Positions 17,241 through 27,524 of a stretch of 47,227 nt of DNA are shown piece by piece. A model generated the notes under the pieces. That model was not told where the DNA came from, made no database searches, and was given only the letters and a program-made list of their open reading frames with translations. This DNA is from Sphingomonas bacterium. GTDB lineage: Bacteria > Pseudomonadota > Alphaproteobacteria > Sphingomonadales > Sphingomonadaceae. Where the stretch lies: assembly GCF_028289855.1 (NCBI RefSeq), contig NZ_JAQGKZ010000016.1, positions 1 through 47,227 of the forward strand, written 5' to 3'. Both the position numbers and the translations under genes were made by a program. The stretch's first letter is position 1. Each line of letters starts with the position of its first letter.

Positions 17241-18776
17241 ATGATCAAGCACGCCCTATCCGTCACGCGCGCCGACGACTTTGCGCAATGGTATCAGACC
17301 GTCATCGCCGAGGCCGATATGGCCGAAGAGAGTGGGGTGCGCGGGTGCATGGTGATCCGGCCGTGGGGGTACGGGATCTGGGAGCGCATCCAGCGGCTGC
17401 TCGACGATCGCATCAAGGCGACCGGGCACGAGAATTGCTATTTCCCGCTGTTCATTCCGCTGTCGAATTTCGAGAAGGAAGCCGAGCATGTCGACGGCTT
17501 CGCCAAGGAAATGGCGGTCGTCACGCACCATCGGCTGATCCCCGACGGCAAGGGTAAGTTGATCCCCGATCCGTCCGCCAAGCTTGAAGAGCCGCTGGTC
17601 ATCCGTCCCACTAGCGAGACGGTGATCGGCACCGCGTTCGCGCGCTGGGTGCAGTCTTGGCGCGATCTCCCCGTGCTGATCAACCAATGGGCGAACGTCG
17701 TGCGCTGGGAGATGCGCACGCGGATGTTCCTGCGCACCGCGGAATTCCTGTGGCAGGAGGGGCATACCGCGCACGCTTCCGAAGCCGAGGCGCGCGAAGA
17801 GACGCTCAGGATGCTCGAAGTCTATCGCAGCTTCGCCGAAGAATGCGTCGCGATTCCCGTGGTGGCGGGCGAAAAGCCCGAGAACGAGCGCTTCCCCGGC
17901 GCGGTCGAGACCTGGTCGATCGAGGCGATGATGCAGGACGGCAAGGCGCTCCAGGCCGGCACCTCGCATTTCCTCGGCACCAATTTCGCGCACGCGCAGG
18001 ACATCAAGTTCCAGAACGCGAACGGCGAGCTGGAGTTCGCCAACACGACGAGCTGGGGCGTGTCGACGCGGATGATCGGCGGGCTGATCATGGTGCATGG
18101 CGACGACGACGGCTTGCGCGTGCCGCCGCGGCTCGCGCCGTGGCAGGTAGTGATCGTGCCGATGCTACGCGACAATGACGAGGACGCGGCGATCGTCGAC
18201 TATTGCAAGGGGTTGCAGGGCGAGCTTGCCAAGCTGTCGGCGTGCGGTGAGCCGGTGCGCGCGCTGCTCGACCTCAAGGCGGCGAAGTCGACCACCAAGC
18301 GCTGGGGCTGGATCAAGAAGGGCGCGCCGATCGTGATCGAGGTCGGCGGGCGCGACGTCGCGGGCGGCAACGTGTCGGTGATCCGCCGCGACCGGCTGTA
18401 CCGCGAGGACGGCAAGCTCGACAGCGCGGTGGTCGCACAGGGCGAGTTCATCGCGGGCGCGGCGGCGGCGCTGGAGGACATCCAGGCCGGGCTGCTCGCC
18501 GATGCCAAAGCGCGGCTCGACGCGAACATCGCACGCGACGTGACCGACATGGCGGGGCTGGAGGCGTTCTTCGCCGAGGGGATCAAGAACCCCGGTTGGG
18601 TCGAGGCGGGGTGGTCGAAGCCGACCGGTGCCGCGCTCGACAAGGTGGTCGAGACGCTCAAGTCGATGAAGCTGACCTTGCGCAACGTGCCGCAGGGCGC
18701 GGCTCCGGCGACCGGCGCCTGCCTGTTCACCGGTGATCCCGCGGTCGAGCGCGTGCTGATCGCGCGAGCCTATTGA
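17241..18776 (+). CDS. proS: Prolyl-tRNA synthetase, archaeal/eukaryal (type 3) form
   Basis: Charges tRNA-Pro with proline. 511 aa from ATG 17241; an upstream open extension lies in repeat A and is not used. It is the short form without the bacterial editing insertion: class II motif 2 region (VVRWEMRTRMFLRTAEFLWQEGHTAHA), motif 3 region and the STRMIGGLIMVHGDDDGLRVPP segment follow the archaeal/eukaryal pattern, and the protein ends with a C-terminal Tyr. The C-terminal zinc domain typical of that type is present in outline but keeps hardly any of the cysteines. Coupled to the thioesterase gene by TGATG. Confidence 0.95.
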   Translation: MIKHALSVTRADDFAQWYQTVIAEADMAEESGVRGCMVIRPWGYGIWERIQRLLDDRIKATGHENCYFPLFIPLSNFEKEAEHVDGFAKEMAVVTHHRLIPDGKGKLIPDPSAKLEEPLVIRPTSETVIGTAFARWVQSWRDLPVLINQWANVVRWEMRTRMFLRTAEFLWQEGHTAHASEAEAREETLRMLEVYRSFAEECVAIPVVAGEKPENERFPGAVETWSIEAMMQDGKALQAGTSHFLGTNFAHAQDIKFQNANGELEFANTTSWGVSTRMIGGLIMVHGDDDGLRVPPRLAPWQVVIVPMLRDNDEDAAIVDYCKGLQGELAKLSACGEPVRALLDLKAAKSTTKRWGWIKKGAPIVIEVGGRDVAGGNVSVIRRDRLYREDGKLDSAVVAQGEFIAGAAAALEDIQAGLLADAKARLDANIARDVTDMAGLEAFFAEGIKNPGWVEAGWSKPTGAALDKVVETLKSMKLTLRNVPQGAAPATGACLFTGDPAVERVLIARAY

Positions 18777-19207
18777 TGGCTATCTGGTTCGGCGGAACCG
18801 CGCCCGACCCGGCGATGCTGACGCAAATGGGCGCAGCGTCGATGCCGGGGCATATTGGGATCGAGTTCACGGAGGTGGGCGACAACTGGCTCGCCGCGCG
18901 GATGCCGGTCGATGCCCGCACGCACCAGCCGTTTGGGCGGCTCCATGGCGGCGCCTCGGTCGCGCTGGCCGAGACTGTGGCGTCGGTCGGCGGCGGGATG
19001 ACGGTCGATCGAGCAACGCATGCGACGGTCGGGATGGAGATCAACGCCAACCATATTCGCCCGGCGATGAGCGGGTACGTCACCGCGGTCGCAACGGCGG
19101 AGTCGATCGGCCGCACGACTCAGGTCTGGACGATCCGGATCAGCGACGATGCGGGGAAATTGGTCTGCCTGTCGCGGATCACGTTGGCGGTAATCGCGCG
19201 CGGCTGA
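18776..19207 (+). CDS. PaaI-family hotdog thioesterase
   Basis: 143-aa hotdog-fold acyl-CoA thioesterase. Shows the family core GRLHGGASVALAETVAS (His57, Glu66 in the active-site helix) and ATVGMEINANHIRP. Closest in pattern to YbdB/MenI/PaaI-like enzymes acting on aromatic or hydroxyacyl-CoA. The start overlaps the proS stop (A of TGA is the A of ATG). Confidence 0.87.
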   Translation: MAIWFGGTAPDPAMLTQMGAASMPGHIGIEFTEVGDNWLAARMPVDARTHQPFGRLHGGASVALAETVASVGGGMTVDRATHATVGMEINANHIRPAMSGYVTAVATAESIGRTTQVWTIRISDDAGKLVCLSRITLAVIARG

Positions 19208-19271
19208 TTCCCGCGAAGGGTTTTCGTTGCCCGCGCGTAATTATTCCGGGTCTCGCTTCTGGAGGGATGCG

Positions 19272-20180
19272 ATGCGGTGGCTATTGTTGATGATGCTGGC
19301 GCTTGGGATCGCATTGCAGCTGCCCGCCAGTGCGCCGGCGGCGGGCGACGATTCGTTGCAATCCATGTCGCTGACCGTTGGTGGCGCGCAACGCGACTAT
19401 AAACTGTTCGTGCCGCCCGGACGAACGTCGATGCCGCTGGTCATCGCGCTGCATGGCGGCGGCGGTAACGGTGCGCAACTCACGCGGTCTGCTGCGCTGA
19501 TCGAGAAAGCGCGGGCGGCGGGGTTCATCCTCGCGCTGCCCGAAGGCACCGCGCGGATCGGCAAGTTGCAGACGTGGAACGCGGGCGGTTGCTGTGCCTA
19601 TGCGATGCGGCAGAAGATCGACGATATCGGCTTCATCCGCGCGCTGATCGACGAGCAAATCCGCGGCGGTCGAGTCGATCCCAAGCGTATCTATGTCGTT
19701 GGCATGTCGAACGGCGGGATGATGACGCACCGCGTCGCGATTGCGCTGGGCGACCGCATCGCGGCGGCGACGGTGTTCGTCGGCGCGCTGTTCGGCGATG
19801 AGCCCACGCCCGTCGCGCCAGTGCCGATGTTGATCGTCAACGCCGCGAACGACCAGAACGTGCCCGTCGCGGGCGGGATCGGCCCGAAGGCGGTGAGCGG
19901 CGCGCAATCGAGTTCTTACAGGCCTTCGCTATACGCTGCGACCTGGTGGGCGAGCGCCAATCGCTGCACCGCGAGTCCCGCGACGAGCGAGACCGCCGAT
20001 TACATCCGCCAGCACTGGACCGGCTGCGCGCGCGGCGCCGACGTCGATTTCTACGTGATCAAGGATGCCGAACATGGCTGGCCCGGCGGGACAATCGGCC
20101 GGCCCGGCGTGACGCGGTCGACCGGGCGGGTCAACGGCACCGATCTGATGTGGGCGTTCTTCGCCGCGCACCGCCGCTAA
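19272..20180 (+). CDS. Secreted PHB-depolymerase-like esterase (COG3509)
   Basis: 302-aa alpha/beta esterase of the LpqC/PhaZ-like secreted family (feruloyl/acetyl-xylan esterase or polyhydroxybutyrate depolymerase relatives). A signal peptide spans about 1-23. Catalytic triad: Ser146 (GMSNGGMM), Asp194 (NAANDQNVP), His268 (DAEHGWPGG); oxyanion loop LHGGGGNG. The ATG at 19272 has GGAGGG just upstream. Polymer degradation outside the membrane is likely; no substrate-binding domain is attached. Together with the intracellular PHA depolymerase at 29416 it hints at PHA use but is not proof. Confidence 0.86.
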   Translation: MRWLLLMMLALGIALQLPASAPAAGDDSLQSMSLTVGGAQRDYKLFVPPGRTSMPLVIALHGGGGNGAQLTRSAALIEKARAAGFILALPEGTARIGKLQTWNAGGCCAYAMRQKIDDIGFIRALIDEQIRGGRVDPKRIYVVGMSNGGMMTHRVAIALGDRIAAATVFVGALFGDEPTPVAPVPMLIVNAANDQNVPVAGGIGPKAVSGAQSSSYRPSLYAATWWASANRCTASPATSETADYIRQHWTGCARGADVDFYVIKDAEHGWPGGTIGRPGVTRSTGRVNGTDLMWAFFAAHRR

Positions 20181-20182
20181 GG

Positions 20183-20515
20183 TCAGGCGATTCTCAACGT
20201 CAGCGCGCGCATCACCGCGCGCTCGATCGGAGTGTCGAAACGGCACCCGACCATCCCGTCGAGGCACCACACCACCGTCGCCGCGATCGGCATTCGCCCG
20301 TCAAAGCGGAGCCACAACCGCTCACCTTCCTTCGCCGCAACGCCCGCCGCGATCCGGCAGCCATAGGTGGAAAGATCGTGTAGTAGCGCCTCGATCGGCG
20401 TCTTGCCGTGTCGGCGCACGCTGGCGCGCGTAAACGACAGCTTGAGTCGCGGTTCCGCACGTTGCTCGATCGATGCGGGTTCGACCCGCCGATATTGCGA
20501 AAACCTTGTTGCCAC
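20183..20515 (-). CDS. PilZ-domain protein
   Basis: 110-aa single-domain PilZ protein, a cyclic-di-GMP receptor class. Both binding motifs are visible: RxxxR at Arg19-Arg23 (QRAEPR) and D-x-S-x-x-G at Asp47-Gly52 (DLSTYG). It ends two bases from the convergent esterase gene. It follows trhO by 57 bases with a hairpin between, so it may be co-transcribed with glpD-trhO or separate. Targets such as motility, polysaccharide or the Tad pilus nearby are possible but not shown. Confidence 0.9.
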   Translation of the reverse strand: MATRFSQYRRVEPASIEQRAEPRLKLSFTRASVRRHGKTPIEALLHDLSTYGCRIAAGVAAKEGERLWLRFDGRMPIAATVVWCLDGMVGCRFDTPIERAVMRALTLRIA

Positions 20516-20538
20516 GTGCGGCCCCCGGTGTGCCCCAG

Positions 20539-20559
20539 CCGGCAGTGATGCAGTGCCGG
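20539..20559 (-). terminator. Hairpin between trhO and the PilZ gene
   Basis: CCGGCA and TGCCGG form a perfect 6-bp stem around a 9-base loop in the 57-base spacer after trhO. No U-tract follows on the minus strand, so it may be a Rho-type end, an attenuator or simply an RNA stabiliser. Confidence 0.35.
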
Positions 20560-20572
20560 GGTTAAGGAGACG

Positions 20573-21496
20573 CTAAAGCGTGTTTTTCCGGTAGGTTGCG
20601 CCGACATGCGCTTCTCCGCGCTCCTCGGCGAGCTTCGCCTGGCGGTGGCGCTCGGCATAGCCGGCGCGCGCCGCGTCGTCGCGCGTGCCGTGACAGGCGG
20701 GGCAGCTTACGCCCTCCTCGTAGAGCGGCGACGCGCGGTCGGCGGGGCTGACTGGCATGCGGCAGCCGCGGCATAGCTCGTGCGTCCCGGGCGCGAGACC
20801 GTGCCCGACCGCGACGCGCTCGTCGAACACGAAGCATTCGCCGTGCCAGCGGCTGTCGGTGGCAGGGACTTCCTCAAGATATTTGAGGATGCCGCCCTGC
20901 AAGTGATGCACCTGCTCGATGCCTTCGGCTTTGAGCAGCGCGGTCGCCTTCTCGCAACGGATGCCGCCGGTGCAGAACATCGCGACGCGCGGCGCGGCGG
21001 CGATTTGGTCGCGGTGGTCGCGAAACCAGGCGGGGAAGTCGCTGAAGCTCTCGGTGTGCGGATCGACCGCGCCGGCGAAGCTGCCGACGCGCACTTCGTA
21101 ATCGTTGCGCGAGTCGATGACGAGCGTGCCGGGCTGGTCGATGAGCGCGTTCCAGTCGGCGGGCGCGACATAGCTGCCGACGCCGCCGAGCGGATCGACG
21201 GGCTCCCCCATCGTCACGATCTCGCGCTTCAGCCGGACCTTGAGGCGGTGGAACGGCATCGTCTCGGCGATCGAGAATTTGACCTCCAGATCGGCGCAAT
21301 CGGGGAGCGTACGGATATGCGCGAGGACGCGGTCGATGCCGTCGGGCGGTCCCGCGATCGTGCCGTTGATCCCCTCGGTCGCGAGAAGCAGCGTGCCCCT
21401 GACGCCCTCCGCCGCGCACAGATCGAGCAGCGGCCCGCGCAACGCGGGCGGATCGGGGAATCGGGCGAAGCGGTAGAGCGCGGCGATGCGGATCAT
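20573..21496 (-). CDS. trhO: tRNA uridine(34) hydroxylase, rhodanese-like (TrhO/YceA)
   Basis: 307-aa TrhO (UPF0176) enzyme, which installs 5-hydroxyuridine at position 34 of certain tRNAs using oxygen. N-terminal acylphosphatase-like domain (TEGINGTIAGPPDG), then a rhodanese domain with the active-site loop FCTGGIRCEKA (Cys175, Cys181) and FSDFPAWF. The C-terminus carries two CxxC pairs (CRGC ... CPAC), a likely zinc knuckle typical of this subfamily. Start overlaps the stop of the upstream unknown gene (ATGA). Confidence 0.93.
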   Translation of the reverse strand: MIRIAALYRFARFPDPPALRGPLLDLCAAEGVRGTLLLATEGINGTIAGPPDGIDRVLAHIRTLPDCADLEVKFSIAETMPFHRLKVRLKREIVTMGEPVDPLGGVGSYVAPADWNALIDQPGTLVIDSRNDYEVRVGSFAGAVDPHTESFSDFPAWFRDHRDQIAAAPRVAMFCTGGIRCEKATALLKAEGIEQVHHLQGGILKYLEEVPATDSRWHGECFVFDERVAVGHGLAPGTHELCRGCRMPVSPADRASPLYEEGVSCPACHGTRDDAARAGYAERHRQAKLAEERGEAHVGATYRKNTL

Positions 21497-21864
21497 TTGT
21501 TGCTTAACACCAAGTTCCGTCCGCTAGTGACGCGAACCATCTGCATTTCTTCGGGTCGCTGTGGTTTCCATGCGCACACTCGGAAATCGCCGTAGACCCA
21601 ATAATCGTAGTAGGATGATTCGGCCGGTTTAGAATCCCATTTTGTTCGAACGTTGCGCGGCAAATGGCGGTACCGATCAAACGTATCGTCCAGTCCTTCA
21701 ACGCCCAAAATTCGTCTCGTCCCAACAACCCAGATGCGCATGTCTGGTGTGCCGTTGGTGTACATCAATCGGCCATGTACTGTTCGGCAAAGACGCGGTG
21801 GCGGGCGGGTATCCCGGGTCGGCCCGGACCACGCCGACATCAACGGGAATATTGCGGCGATCAT
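21493..21864 (-). CDS. Small protein of unknown family between glpD and trhO
   Basis: 123 aa, starting at an ATG that overlaps the glpD stop (ATGA) and ending in an ATGA overlap with trhO, so it is locked into the operon at both ends. The first ~15 residues are hydrophobic (IAAIFPLMSAW) but without a clear cleavage site. The rest is aromatic-rich: MYTNGTPDMRIWVVGTRRILGV, SYYDYWVYGDFRVCAWKPQ, then a VTSGRNLVLSNK tail. No motif was recognised; the WVVGTRRILGV and FRVCA strands suggest a small beta domain. Nucleotide composition is more A/T-rich than glpD and trhO, suggesting later insertion. Confidence 0.72.
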   Translation of the reverse strand: MIAAIFPLMSAWSGPTRDTRPPPRLCRTVHGRLMYTNGTPDMRIWVVGTRRILGVEGLDDTFDRYRHLPRNVRTKWDSKPAESSYYDYWVYGDFRVCAWKPQRPEEMQMVRVTSGRNLVLSNK

Positions 21865-23333
21865 CGGCCTTCCTTTTCCGTCAACGCGTCCCACGCCTTT
21901 TCAAACGCCGCACGCTGATCGGCGGTCAGGTGCAGCCCTACCTTGCTGCGCCGCTCGAGCGCGTCGGCGGCGGTTTTCGCCCATTCGTGGTCGCGCATCC
22001 AGCGCGCTTCGATTTCGGTCAGCCCGCCGCCCAGATCCTTGCCCATCGCCGCTTCGTCGGAGACGCTTTCCAGCATCTCGCCGAGCATTGTCCCGTAAGC
22101 GTGAGTCATCCGCGCCGAACGCTCGTCGCCGAGGAACGGCAAGCTCGCCCGCACCCGTGCAAGATACGCATCGAAATCGTCGATCGCGCCGCCGGGGAAG
22201 ACGCGCGCCCGCGTCACCGGGTGAGCAGCGATCCCGAGCGCGCGGGCGAGCTTGCCGAGCGCTTCCTCGGCCAGGTGCCGCCCGGTGGTGATCTTGCCGC
22301 CAAACACGCTGAGCAGCGGCGGGCCGCTGGTGTCCAGTTCGAGCACGTAATCGCGCGTCACCGCCTTCGCCTCGCTCGCGCCGTCGTCGTAGAGCGGGCG
22401 CACACCCGACCAACTGTGGGTGACGTCGGCGGGGCTGATCTGCCTGACGAAATGGTGGTTCGCGCCCTCGCACAGGTACGCGATCTCTTTCTGGGAGATG
22501 ACCGCGTCCTCGGGCCGATCGACCGGGATGTCGGTGGTGCCGATCTCGGTCCCGCCCTGCCACGGGATCGCGAAGATGATGCGGCGGTCGGGGAGCTGGA
22601 GGATGTAGGCGTGGTCGCCCTCGTACAATTTTGGCACGACGATATGGCTGCCCTTGACCAGCCGCACCCCGGCTTTGCCGCCGATGCCGAGCTTTTCGAG
22701 CAGCAAATGCACCCACGGACCCGCCGCGTTGACCAGACCGCGCGCCTCGACCATGCGCCCGTCGGACAAGGTCGCGCGCCATAATCCGTCCTCGCGTCGT
22801 GCGTTTTCCAGCGCCACGCCGGCGCAAATCTCAGCGCCGTTTGCCGCTGCATCGACCGCGTTGAGCAGGGTCAGCCGCGAATCGTCGACCTGCGCATCCG
22901 AATAAACGAACCCGCTGTCGCCGCCCTTGAGCGGATCGGTATAGTCGCGGTCCGATTTGCGCAGGCCGCGCGAGCGTGGGAGCGACATCTTGCCGCCGAG
23001 GAAATCGTAGAGGTACAGCCCGATCCGCACCATCCACCACGGCCGCACCGCATTTTCCTGCGGCAGGACGAAGCGCAGCGGGCGGATGATGTGCGGGGCG
23101 GCCTGGACCAATCGCTCGCGCTCGCGCAGCGCCTCGGCGACCAGCCGGAAGTCGTAATATTCGAGGTAGCGCAACCCGCCGTGGATCAGCTTGGTCGAGG
23201 CGGATGAGGTATGGCTGGCGAGGTCGTCGCGCTCGACCAGCAGCACCTTTTGCCCGAGCAACGACGCCTCACGCGCGATCGCGCAGCCGTTGATACCGCC
23301 GCCGATGATCAGGAGGTCGTAAGGGTCGGCCAC
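21861..23333 (-). CDS. glpD: Glycerol-3-phosphate dehydrogenase (FAD, aerobic)
   Basis: Membrane-associated flavoenzyme oxidising glycerol-3-phosphate to dihydroxyacetone phosphate and feeding electrons to quinone. 490 aa. FAD loop GGGINGCAIA (11-20), SSASTKLIHGGLRYLE, NAAGPWV and SVFGGKITTGRHLAEE are family signatures, with the C-terminal DAO_C helical domain. Start is GTG at 23333 with GGAG six bases before it; upstream open frame runs into a palindromic repeat and is not coding. The outer tip of repeat element B touches this ribosome-binding site. First gene of glpD-unknown-trhO. Confidence 0.95.
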   Translation of the reverse strand: MADPYDLLIIGGGINGCAIAREASLLGQKVLLVERDDLASHTSSASTKLIHGGLRYLEYYDFRLVAEALRERERLVQAAPHIIRPLRFVLPQENAVRPWWMVRIGLYLYDFLGGKMSLPRSRGLRKSDRDYTDPLKGGDSGFVYSDAQVDDSRLTLLNAVDAAANGAEICAGVALENARREDGLWRATLSDGRMVEARGLVNAAGPWVHLLLEKLGIGGKAGVRLVKGSHIVVPKLYEGDHAYILQLPDRRIIFAIPWQGGTEIGTTDIPVDRPEDAVISQKEIAYLCEGANHHFVRQISPADVTHSWSGVRPLYDDGASEAKAVTRDYVLELDTSGPPLLSVFGGKITTGRHLAEEALGKLARALGIAAHPVTRARVFPGGAIDDFDAYLARVRASLPFLGDERSARMTHAYGTMLGEMLESVSDEAAMGKDLGGGLTEIEARWMRDHEWAKTAADALERRSKVGLHLTADQRAAFEKAWDALTEKEGR

Positions 23334-23341
23334 ATCAACTC

Positions 23342-23436
23342 CGTCATGCCGGGCTCGTCCCGGCATCCACCGTGCCGCAAGCACCATTGGTTGGGATGTG
23401 CGGCACGGTGGACCCCGGCACAAGGCCGGGGTGACG
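23342..23436. repeat. Twin-palindrome repeat element B
   Basis: Left arm 23342-23379 and right arm 23399-23436 are inverted copies with identical inner ends (CCACCGTGCCGCA on the left arm). Each arm begins CGTC and folds into an 8-bp stem around CTCGT (left) or CTTGT (right): ATGCCGGG/CCCGGCAT and ACCCCGGC/GCCGGGGT. The spacer is 19 bases. It fills the divergent space between glpD and rnr; the left tip overlaps the Shine-Dalgarno region of glpD. Arms could also pair with each other as one 38-bp imperfect hairpin. Confidence 0.9.
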
Positions 23437-23467
23437 AATTGGTGCTGGTCGCCTAGGGTTGAGCAAC

Positions 23468-25687
<2,220 letters not shown>

Positions 25688-25698
25688 GGGGCGATTCG

Positions 25699-26010
25699 AT
25701 GGGTGGAGCAGCGGCAGGGGCGGCGGCGGGCGCGATGGCGCGGGCGCGGCGACGACTGGTGTCGCATTTCATGTCGAACGACGCGGTCTCCGCCGACAAG
25801 GCGATCAACTACGCGCCCGACCGCGGGATGGAGCGGCGGCTGCTCGAACGGCTGATCGACCAAGGCGTGCTCCATGTCGGCAAGGCGGGCACCTATTGGC
25901 TCGACATCCCGGCCTATGATGCGTGGACGCGCAAGCGGCGACGGCGCGCGGGTATCATGGTCGGCACGGCGGTCGCGATCGGCGCGGCGCTGAGTTTCTT
26001 CGCGGGCTGA
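25699..26010 (+). CDS. Small membrane protein, paralogue 1 of a tandem pair
   Basis: 103 aa, unknown family. Order: Ala/Gly-rich start, basic stretch (ARARRRL), a predicted helical domain of about 45 residues (DKAINYAPDRGMERRLLERLIDQGVLHV) that resembles a small winged-helix, a YWLDIPAYDAW strand, a basic stop-transfer (RKRRRR) and one C-terminal TM helix. Ribosome-binding site AGGGGG precedes ATG 25699; an internal ATG at 25735 is possible. It follows rnr by 11 bases and overlaps its paralogue by TGATG, so it is probably in the rnr transcript. Confidence 0.72.
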   Translation: MGGAAAGAAAGAMARARRRLVSHFMSNDAVSADKAINYAPDRGMERRLLERLIDQGVLHVGKAGTYWLDIPAYDAWTRKRRRRAGIMVGTAVAIGAALSFFAG

Positions 26011-26354
26011 TGCCCAACCGGCTGCAACTGACCGGCGTGACCGCGCGGCCCACGCCGCCGCCTTTGCCGCCGGGCGCGTTGCGCGTGCGCGGGCGGATCG
26101 CCGAGGCGATGCTCGCGGCACATGCGCTGGCGCCCGAGGATGCGATCGAGTTCGCGCCCGATCCGCGCGACACGGCGGCGTTTGCGGCGTTGCGCGCCGA
26201 CGGGATCGTCCGCGAACTGCCCGGCGAGCGTTTCTGGTTCGACCTCGTCGCCTATCACTTGCGCGAACAGGCGCGCGGGCGCGTGCGGGCGATGTGGGGG
26301 TTCGGCCTCGCGCTGGTCGTCGCGGTGATCGCGGTGATGTTCTATCGCGGCTAG
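26010..26354 (+). CDS. Small membrane protein, paralogue 2 of a tandem pair
   Basis: 114 aa, same architecture as the preceding gene: a helical domain with the matched stretch EDAIEFAPDPRD ... LRADGIVRELPGERFWFDLVAY, then a basic linker and a single C-terminal TM helix ending FYRG. The shared AI-x(2)-APD, G(V/I)-x(5)-G-x(2)-(Y/F)W-(L/F)D-x(2)-AY pattern shows common origin with 25699-26010. Here a Pro-rich N-terminus (RPTPPPLPPGA) replaces the Ala/Gly one. Start ATG shares its A with the upstream TGA. Stop shared with the convergent gene as CTAG. Function unknown. Confidence 0.72.
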   Translation: MPNRLQLTGVTARPTPPPLPPGALRVRGRIAEAMLAAHALAPEDAIEFAPDPRDTAAFAALRADGIVRELPGERFWFDLVAYHLREQARGRVRAMWGFGLALVVAVIAVMFYRG

Positions 26355-27511
26355 CCCGCGCGGAAGGTCAGTCCCGCCTTCGCCACCAGCCGCTCGCGCA
26401 ACGCATCGCCCATCAGCGCGCCGGGGGTCCAGATCCCGCCGTCGCCCTTTACATCCCGCACCAGACAGAGCGCACTCTCGGCGATCATCTTGCTGGTCGA
26501 ACCGTAACCGGGATCGCGGTCGCCGGTGACGACGCAATCGATCCGCGCGCCATCGGGATATTCGCCGATGAACAATATGTCGTAATGCCCGGCGTCGCGC
26601 TCTTCCTTCGACGGGCCTTCGCCGGGCTTGGGCCCCTTGTCGCTCGCCAATGGATTGATCTTGGCGATCGCCTCGGCCGCCGCCTTGCCGAGATCGCCAA
26701 GCCCCGCGACCATCATCTCGTCATAGACGAAGTCGGCGCCGTATTTCTCGCCGAGCAGGAAGTTGGTGCGGTGGACGTTCTTGGTGTTGATCGGCGCCAT
26801 GATGAATGGCGCGACCCACGCGCCCACCGAAGAATCGTATTCGGGGATCAGCCCGGTCGGCTGGTGCGGTCCCTTGAACCCCGGGGTCAGCGCGAAAGGA
26901 CTGGTCAGCAGCTTCAGGATCCCGGGGTCGCGCGCGGCAGCGGCGAGCGTCGCCTTCAGGCTAGCCGCGGTGCCGCCCGAAAAGCCGCCCTTCATCACCC
27001 GGACGCGGCCTTTGACGCGCGGCGCGGGCGTACCGTGCTTGGTGATCGCGCATTGTTGGAGCGCGAGGACGCCCAAATCGAACGGGATCGAATCGAACCC
27101 GCATGAAAACACGATCCGCGCGCCGCTCGCCCTGGCAGCATCGTGATGCGCGTCGATCATGTGCCGCATCCACGCCGGCTCGCCGCAAAGGTCGACATAG
27201 GCGGTGCCCGTCGCGGCACACGCGGCGACCAGGTCGCTGCCGTAGAGCTGATACGGCCCGACGGTCGAGATGATGACCGTCCCGCGCTTGCACATCGCCG
27301 CAAGGCTCGCCGGGTCGTCCGAATTGGCGGTAATTAGCACGGTGTCTTTGGCCGCACCGATCAGGTCGCGCACTTCCTCCAGCTTCGACAGCGACCGCCC
27401 GGCCATCGCCCATGAGACGCCGCTCGGATAATTCTCGACCAGATATTCGGCGACCAGCCGCCCGGTGAACCCGGTCGCGCCATAGACGATGACATCGAAT
27501 TCGCGCGCCAT
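26351..27511 (-). CDS. Saccharopine dehydrogenase-like / trans-acting enoyl reductase family protein
   Basis: 386 aa, NAD(P)-binding Rossmann protein. N-terminus EFDVIVYGATGFTGRLVAEYL is the dinucleotide loop of the saccharopine-dehydrogenase-like group; GPYQLYGSDLVAACAATGTAYVDLCGEP and CGFDSIPFDLGVL are its family signatures. In mycobacteria relatives are trans-acting enoyl reductases of lipid synthesis; mammalian SCCPDH is another relative. True saccharopine (lysine) metabolism is unlikely. It is 13 bases downstream of the ABC exporter gene, consistent with a lipid-related pair. The longer open frame upstream is a shadow. Confidence 0.87.
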   Translation of the reverse strand: MAREFDVIVYGATGFTGRLVAEYLVENYPSGVSWAMAGRSLSKLEEVRDLIGAAKDTVLITANSDDPASLAAMCKRGTVIISTVGPYQLYGSDLVAACAATGTAYVDLCGEPAWMRHMIDAHHDAARASGARIVFSCGFDSIPFDLGVLALQQCAITKHGTPAPRVKGRVRVMKGGFSGGTAASLKATLAAAARDPGILKLLTSPFALTPGFKGPHQPTGLIPEYDSSVGAWVAPFIMAPINTKNVHRTNFLLGEKYGADFVYDEMMVAGLGDLGKAAAEAIAKINPLASDKGPKPGEGPSKEERDAGHYDILFIGEYPDGARIDCVVTGDRDPGYGSTSKMIAESALCLVRDVKGDGGIWTPGALMGDALRERLVAKAGLTFRAG

Positions 27512-27524
27512 TGGTCTCTCCCCG

